Assembly: GCA_028292565.1 (NCBI GenBank)
Contig: JAQGMD010000348.1
Span: forward strand, 1-20,289
Direction: 5' to 3'
Length of the DNA: 20,289 bases
Source: Burkholderia sp.
GTDB lineage: Bacteria > Pseudomonadota > Gammaproteobacteria > Burkholderiales > Burkholderiaceae
Part shown: one piece after another, positions 17,006-20,289 of the stretch
Position numbering within the stretch: position 1 is the first letter of the stretch
Layout of the letters: each line of letters begins with the position of its first letter
Program-made: the position numbers and the translations under genes
Notes under the pieces: model-generated
Database searches by the model: none
What the model saw: only the letters and a program-made list of their open reading frames with translations
What the model was told of the DNA's origin: nothing

Positions 17006-17071
17006 CCCTCCCATCGAGCGGCCGCCCAACGGGCTACGCCCGTCGGCCGCCGCTCATGTCAATCGTTAAAT
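17000..17071 (+). other. Integron attC site 3 (72 bp)
   Basis: Left core ACCTAAC (17000-17006) and right core GTTAAAT (17065-17071) match the consensus. Long inner arms GAGCGGCCGCC... and ...GGCCGCCGCTC pair. The outer parts are shared with site 5 (AACCCTCCCATCGAGCGG and CCGCTCATGTC). Confidence 0.85.
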
Positions 17072-17080
17072 TTCAAATAC

Positions 17081-17428
17081 ATGGCAGCGCTATCAATCAA
17101 GAAAGCTTTGAAGTATGTATCCCTCCTGGTTATTGCAGCCATAGCGATGCAGCTTCTAATCCAATTCTCTATCGTGACAGATGCTGCAATGCCAGGTGCA
17201 GAAAGCTTTCTTCGTGGCTCTCCTCAAGTAGCTCAAGAGGTTGGCAACCTTGAAGAGGTTTCTGTGACTAGATTAGCTCGGTTCCAAGGATCTCCTGGAA
17301 AAGAAAGTCCTTATCGTCAGCTTACCTTTAGAGTTAAAGGCGAAAAGACCAGCTGTCTTGTGGTCGTCAGAGCAGAAGAAGGCACGGAGAAGAACTATTC
17401 GTACCGGATTATTAGCATCGAGAAATGA
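17081..17428 (+). CDS. Cassette gene: membrane-anchored small protein, possibly Coa1-like
   Basis: 115 residues with one N-terminal membrane segment (about 10-31), followed by a short periplasmic or extracytoplasmic domain (SPQVAQEVGNLEEVSV, then YRQLTFRVKGEKTSCLVVVRAEEG and a final strand YRIISIEK). The pattern of an SPxVxExxG segment followed by paired strands recalls the Coa1/DUF1783-like small domains found in many integron cassettes; I hold this loosely. Base composition is clearly more AT-rich than the neighbouring cassettes, which suggests a different source genome. The ATG is 9 bp after the attC core with no clear ribosome site. Confidence 0.7.
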   Translation: MAALSIKKALKYVSLLVIAAIAMQLLIQFSIVTDAAMPGAESFLRGSPQVAQEVGNLEEVSVTRLARFQGSPGKESPYRQLTFRVKGEKTSCLVVVRAEEGTEKNYSYRIISIEK

Positions 17429-17446
17429 CGTTAACACACAGATCAA

Positions 17447-17501
17447 ATCTAACTCGTTGCTCGACACGGCCGCTTTGCGCCGGTCAGCTTAATCGTTAGC
17501 C
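17447..17501 (+). other. Integron attC site 4 (55 bp)
   Basis: Left core ATCTAAC (17447-17453) matches the consensus. Right core GTTAGCC (17495-17501) has one departure. The inner arms GAC-a-CGGC and GCCGGTC pair with an extra A. It resembles sites 2 and 6 in its right half (GCGCCGGTCAGC). Confidence 0.8.
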
Positions 17502-17504
17502 GTC

Positions 17505-18080
17505 ATGTCACGCACCGTAGCTGCACGAGCTCTGTCAGTCCTTTGTCATCCCGCGCTGCTGATGCCGGTCGCAGTGGTCGTGGCTGCTGCTACCAAAAGC
17601 GCGCCACCAGAAGTTCTTTACTCGGCTGCAGCTGCAACGGTCTTCGCTGCGGTCAGCATTGTCGTCTACAGCTTGGCGCAAGTCCGAGCAGGGCGGTGGT
17701 CGCACATAGATGCCTCGGTCCCGGAAGAACGCAGGCAACTCAACCTATTCTTGGCGTTCTTGTTCTTCGGTGGAGCTGCCTTGCTATGGTGGAGCGGTCA
17801 GCCTCGGTCCATGTTCACGGGCGTGGCCGTAGCCGGCGCCTTAGTTGCACTCGCGTTCGTACTGCGCACTTGGCTCAAGGTCTCTCTGCACGCCGCCTTT
17901 GCAGTGTTCGCCGCATCGTTGTTTTGGCCAAACCCGCCCGCGGTTGCCGTGGTTCTGTTCCTGGCTGCTGGCGTGTCATGGTCGCGCTTGGTATTGCGGC
18001 GTCACACACCACAGGAGGTTGTGGTTGGGCTTCTGTCCGGTGGCCTAGCAGGGCTGGGGTTCAATCTCCTCGCGGGTTGA
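17505..18080 (+). CDS. Cassette gene: PAP2-like multi-pass membrane phosphatase
   Basis: 191 residues with about six hydrophobic segments. Two of the three PAP2 signatures can be seen in modified form: SLH (127-129, in KVSLHAAFAVFAA, for the PSGH motif) and SRLVLRRHTPQE (160-171) for SRx5HxxxD, with Glu in place of the final Asp. The first motif (KxxxxxxRP) is not clear; Arg76 and Arg77 near a helix start might serve. PAP2 enzymes remove phosphate from membrane lipids such as undecaprenyl pyrophosphate or phosphatidate. Whether this one is active is open given the substitutions. The ATG is 3 bp after the attC core. Confidence 0.75.
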   Translation: MSRTVAARALSVLCHPALLMPVAVVVAAATKSAPPEVLYSAAAATVFAAVSIVVYSLAQVRAGRWSHIDASVPEERRQLNLFLAFLFFGGAALLWWSGQPRSMFTGVAVAGALVALAFVLRTWLKVSLHAAFAVFAASLFWPNPPAVAVVLFLAAGVSWSRLVLRRHTPQEVVVGLLSGGLAGLGFNLLAG

Positions 18081-18100
18081 GCACCGAGCGTCAAAATGAT

Positions 18101-18178
18101 GGATAACCCCTCCATCGAGCGGACATGCAACGACAAGCTTCGCCTGCCGCGTCATTCCGCTCATGTCGAACGTTAAAA
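18101..18178 (+). other. Integron attC site 5 (78 bp)
   Basis: Left core GGATAAC (18101-18107) and right core GTTAAAA (18172-18178) each depart slightly from consensus. The inner arms ATCGAGCGGA and TTCCGCTCATGTC pair in part. It shares its outer parts with site 3, showing a common attC family. Confidence 0.75.
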
Positions 18179-18311
18179 CTCAAATTAATATCCCATGGCT
18201 ATTGGATACATATTGGCGGAATAGGTGGCTATGCTCGTTGAGATATCGGGACCGCCGTCATTACAAGTTGAAGATTATGGCCTTTTGCAATTTGGCTTTA
18301 AGGGGGAAATG

Positions 18312-18695
18312 ATGAGCCATAAGAACGACGCTACATCTAGCGCAACGGTACGTTCGACAGTAATCCTGTTAGGTTGCCTAGTCGTGATGAACGCCCAGGC
18401 AGTTCAGCCTTGGTCAGATGGAGTAAAGCCTTTAATCGACCGCCTAGCAGAAATTGATCAGGCACTCTCATGGAATGTAGCCGAATCAATGTCCGAATTC
18501 CTGACCGCGTTAGACGTCACTCGTCTCAAACATGAAAAGTCCGCTCTTCTCTTGCAGAGGGGGAAACTAGCAGACTTGCTCAAACTGTCGTCCGAAGTAG
18601 CGGAGAGTGGTCTCGTTAGCTACGCAGTCCCAGTCAGAGAAAGTCTTAGCTCATCGCTGGACACCGACGCTGCGCGCCGGTCAGCGTCGCGTTAG
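18312..18695 (+). CDS. Cassette gene: exported protein of unknown function, stop codon in attC
   Basis: From the ATG at 18312 (ribosome site AGGGGG at 18301-18306) the protein is 127 residues. It has a signal peptide or single membrane segment (about residues 14-31, TVILLGCLVVMNAQA) and a helical, Leu/Glu-rich body (LIDRLAEIDQALSW, LKHEKSALLLQRGKLADLLKLSSEVAESG). A longer frame from GTG at 18225 has no ribosome site. The reading frame runs through the whole attC and ends at the TAG inside its right core GTTAGGT, so the last residues (SLDTDAARRSASR) are attC-encoded. Either the native C-terminus was lost or the gene evolved to use the attC stop. No family recognised. Confidence 0.6.
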   Translation: MSHKNDATSSATVRSTVILLGCLVVMNAQAVQPWSDGVKPLIDRLAEIDQALSWNVAESMSEFLTALDVTRLKHEKSALLLQRGKLADLLKLSSEVAESGLVSYAVPVRESLSSSLDTDAARRSASR

Positions 18696-18697
18696 GT
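18644..18697 (+). other. Integron attC site 6 (54 bp)
   Basis: Right core GTTAGGT (18691-18697) is perfect; the left core TCTTAGC (18644-18650) is degenerate. The inner sequence TCGCTGGACACCGACGCT and CGCGCCGGTCAGC is shared with site 2, and the total length is the same. Confidence 0.8.
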
Positions 18698-18703
18698 CCC
18701 ATC

Positions 18704-19195
18704 ATGACGAGCCGTTCCTCACCCGAAGCCTACGAGCAAGCAGCTCACCGAGTATTGGCGGACCTCCGCTCGCATCTCGGGCTTTCTGCCGTGGAGGGCA
18801 AGCAGACTTTGGCTGGACTGAGTGGGACAGACTGGGAGATCGACGCAAAAGTGTGGTTGGAAGGAGGTACAGGGTTCCTGGTAGTCGAGGCGAGCCGCTA
18901 CACAACTTCCCGCCTAAAGCAAGAGGCCATGGCAGCGATCGCATATCGAATTCAGGATCTCGGGGCTGCTGGCGGCATTGTCGTGAGCCCGCTCCCATTG
19001 CAAAGTGGCGCGGAGCTCGTTGCCAAGGCGGCGGGAATTGCGCACGTCCGGCTCGAACCTGACAGCACGACGGAAAACTACTTGGCGGAGTACATGGGCA
19101 AGCGCTTCATCGGCGCTACCACGGTCGAAAGTGCCAACGCACAAGATTCCGTGAGTGCCGAAGTGATCAAGGGACCTCCGCGCAATGAGACCTAA
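18704..19195 (+). CDS. Cassette gene: Mrr/PD-(D/E)XK restriction-endonuclease-like protein
   Basis: 163 residues. The middle resembles the restriction-endonuclease-like fold of Mrr-type proteins: WEIDAKVW (Asp47), then the strand FLVVEASRY (Glu62-Ala-Ser64-Arg65), a helix with LKQEAMAAIAYRIQDLGAAG, and GGIVVSPLPLQSGAELVAKAAGIAHVRL, which matches the Mrr C-terminal strand-helix-strand. The usual Lys of the ExK motif is Ser or Arg here, so it may be inactive, use a shifted residue, or act as a binding module. Related folds serve in DNA cleavage and phage defence. The gene's stop lies within the left core of the next attC, and it is alone in its cassette. Confidence 0.75.
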   Translation: MTSRSSPEAYEQAAHRVLADLRSHLGLSAVEGKQTLAGLSGTDWEIDAKVWLEGGTGFLVVEASRYTTSRLKQEAMAAIAYRIQDLGAAGGIVVSPLPLQSGAELVAKAAGIAHVRLEPDSTTENYLAEYMGKRFIGATTVESANAQDSVSAEVIKGPPRNET

Positions 19196-19303
19196 CAGGT
19201 CGTTCGACGCGGACACGCACCGGCATTGCGCCGCGAAGCGTGCTGGTGAGCATACGCCTCGCGGCGCAATGCCGGTGCCTGCCCGTCAACTCCAACGTTA
19301 TGT
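19190..19303 (+). other. Integron attC site 7 (114 bp) with long hairpin
   Basis: Left core ACCTAAC (19190-19196) and right core GTTATGT (19297-19303, one departure). A perfect 20-bp inverted repeat, GCACCGGCATTGCGCCGCGA (19217-19236) and its complement (19259-19278), forms the stem, extended by GCGTGCT/AGC-ACGC in the loop. It is the longest site of the array. Confidence 0.85.
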
Positions 19304-19319
19304 CTCATAGGGGGATTCC

Positions 19320-19586
19320 ATGGACGCTGACAAGTACAACCGAGCCGTATCGCTGTTTTGCCCTACATGCGGGCATGACCAGTTCTCTCACGAGGGCGAG
19401 TCGAGTTCGAATCAAGTCGTGACCTGTGCTCGGTGTGGGCTGCAGCTTACGCGCGAGGAACTGATCGACCGTAATCGGGAGAACATCCATCTCAATGTCA
19501 AAGACATCGAGAAGCAAGTTGTCGGCGACCTGAAGGCGGAGCTTACGAAGGCTTTTCGGGGCAGCAAGTTCATAAAGGTGAAGTGA
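19320..19586 (+). CDS. Cassette gene: small zinc-ribbon protein (two CxxC)
   Basis: 88 residues. Two knuckles, CPTC (14-17) and CARC (36-39), form a likely zinc ribbon. They are followed by a helical tail with LTREELIDRNRENIHLNVKDIE and a basic end (AFRGSKFIKVK). Layout and tail recall the small ECs_2282-type putative zinc-binding proteins of enterobacteria, from memory only. A ribosome site AGGGGG lies just before the ATG. The next gene starts 1 bp after the stop with no attC between, so the two form an operon inside one cassette. Confidence 0.8.
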   Translation: MDADKYNRAVSLFCPTCGHDQFSHEGESSSNQVVTCARCGLQLTREELIDRNRENIHLNVKDIEKQVVGDLKAELTKAFRGSKFIKVK

Positions 19587-19587
19587 G

Positions 19588-20055
19588 ATGACGATTGGCC
19601 CCAGTGATGTGATTGCCGGCTTGGCGTTCTTTCTCTCTGCGTTTGCAACCTGGAAGACGATTCAGTTCAATGACCGCCAGAAATCAATGATCGAAACTCA
19701 GGAGCAACTGAATAAGCGCCTGCTGGAGAAGGAAGAGGCGGATGCGAATGAGGACAAGAAGGCTGATCTCGGCGCCGCGTTTGTGAAGTTGGGGAACAGC
19801 AACTACAGGCTGAAGATCTGGAACCAAGGGAAAGCACCAGCGAAGCACGTTCAAATCGAGTTCCCCGCTGGAAGCGACATCGTCATCCAATCAGATGTTG
19901 AGCGGAAGTTTCCGCTCGAGGTGCTGGAGCCGCACCACTCTGTAGAACTGATCGCGGCTGTCCACATGGGCAGCAAGAGCAAACACGAAATTCGGTTGCG
20001 CTGGGCCGACGGTTTCAGCTCTGCCAATGAAAAGACAAGCTTTCCAACTCTGTGA
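19588..20055 (+). CDS. Cassette gene: membrane/coiled-coil protein with beta-sandwich-like C-terminal domain
   Basis: 155 residues: one N-terminal membrane segment (about 5-24), a charged coiled coil (about 28-60, QKSMIETQEQLNKRLLEKEE), and a C-terminal domain of short strands (about 68-155, NYRLKIWNQGKAPAKHVQIEF, then HSVELIAAVHM and HEIRLRWAD) that reads like an immunoglobulin-type fold. A ribosome site AAGG lies 9 nt before the ATG, at the end of the zinc-ribbon gene, so the two are translationally coupled. Having two genes in one cassette suggests they act together. Function unknown; a membrane-linked sensing pair is speculation. Confidence 0.78.
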   Translation: MTIGPSDVIAGLAFFLSAFATWKTIQFNDRQKSMIETQEQLNKRLLEKEEADANEDKKADLGAAFVKLGNSNYRLKIWNQGKAPAKHVQIEFPAGSDIVIQSDVERKFPLEVLEPHHSVELIAAVHMGSKSKHEIRLRWADGFSSANEKTSFPTL

Positions 20056-20061
20056 AATGAG

Positions 20062-20152
20062 GCATAACATGTCGGCCAACACGGACGCCTTGCGCCGTCC
20101 GGCAGCTTCGCCGCCTCCTGGCGCAGGTCGCCGTTCATCTCCAACGTTAAAA
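20062..20152 (+). other. Integron attC site 8 (91 bp)
   Basis: Left core GCATAAC (20062-20068, one departure) and right core GTTAAAA (20146-20152, one departure). The inner segments GGCCAACACGGACGCCTTGCG and the later GGCGCAGGTCGCC are the likely arms. It sits between the two-gene cassette and the next gene as expected. Confidence 0.75.
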
Positions 20153-20167
20153 GGAAAGGGAACCGCA

Positions 20168-20289
20168 ATGCCAAGTGTGCTGATCGAGGTAAGACGTCAA
20201 TATACGCAAGAACAGGAAATTGCATTAATCGAGGCGGTCCACGTGGCATTGCGGGATGCATTCAAGATAATGCCAGGCGATAAGAACGT
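20168..20289 (+). CDS. Cassette gene (partial, cut by window end): tautomerase-family protein
   Basis: The first 40 codons are present: MPSVLIEVRRQYTQEQEIAL, then IEAVHVALRDAFKIMPGDKN, running off the right edge. Met-Pro at the start is the hallmark of tautomerases (4-oxalocrotonate tautomerase/MIF fold), where Pro2 becomes the catalytic N-terminal proline after Met removal. The strand-helix pattern PSVLIEVRR...EALIEAVHxAL also fits. A ribosome site (AGGAAAGGG) lies 6 to 14 nt upstream, straight after the attC core. The substrate is unknown. Confidence 0.75.
   Translation, partial: MPSVLIEVRRQYTQEQEIALIEAVHVALRDAFKIMPGDKN

Noticed and set aside
17425..17440. GACGTTAACACA after the Coa1-like gene as the attC left core
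   Set aside because: It does not fit RYYYAAC at the first positions; ATCTAAC at 17447-17453 fits perfectly and gives a normal site length.

Overview
The window looks like a chromosomal segment of a GC-rich betaproteobacterium, most likely in the Burkholderiales (an Oxalobacteraceae-like relative is a guess). The grounds are the overall base composition, a Czc-type metal-efflux operon of the Cupriavidus/Ralstonia kind with a czcI-like leader gene, and the family make-up of the signalling genes. No marker gene fixes the species.

Region 1 (27-5773, minus strand) is a three-gene cyclic-di-GMP signalling operon. Its order of transcription is an HD-GYP response regulator, a large hybrid histidine kinase whose periplasmic sensor domain carries a haem-type CxxCH motif, and a membrane diguanylate cyclase with a dCache-like sensor and an intact product-inhibition site. 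A c-di-GMP hydrolase and a c-di-GMP synthase are therefore co-transcribed with a phosphorelay that could feed the hydrolase. Region 2 (about 6108-6270) is a tRNA-Arg(ACG) gene with its own promoter and a hairpin terminator.

Region 3 (6469-12915, plus strand) is a tightly packed heavy-metal efflux operon: czcI-like, czcC (outer membrane), a stand-alone His-rich membrane-anchored periplasmic protein, czcB (adaptor) and czcA (HME-type RND pump). Junctions overlap or are a few bases long. The pump's TM4 signature (GELVDDAVVGVEN) is not the classical CzcA one, so the substrate should not be read off the name. A decayed small gene follows czcA, then about 500 bp of non-coding DNA with three copies of a 20-bp degenerate repeat.

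Region 4 (about 13605-15917) is an IS91-family element: a tyrosine recombinase followed 3 bp later by a Y2 HUH transposase. It ends right against region 5 (15919-20289), an integron gene-cassette array. Seven attC-like sites separate short genes that all lie on the plus strand: a small membrane protein, a SAM methyltransferase, a Coa1-like membrane-anchored protein, a PAP2-like membrane protein, an exported unknown whose stop codon lies in its attC, an Mrr/PD-(D/E)XK-like protein, a two-gene cassette (zinc ribbon plus membrane/coiled-coil protein), and the start of a tautomerase running off the right edge. No integron integrase (intI) is visible, so within the window this is an attC cluster without an integrase. 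The attC sites fall into different length and sequence groups, which suggests cassettes of mixed origin. The cassettes are the most novel content here, above all the two-gene cassette at 19320-20055 and the nuclease-like cassette at 18704-19195.
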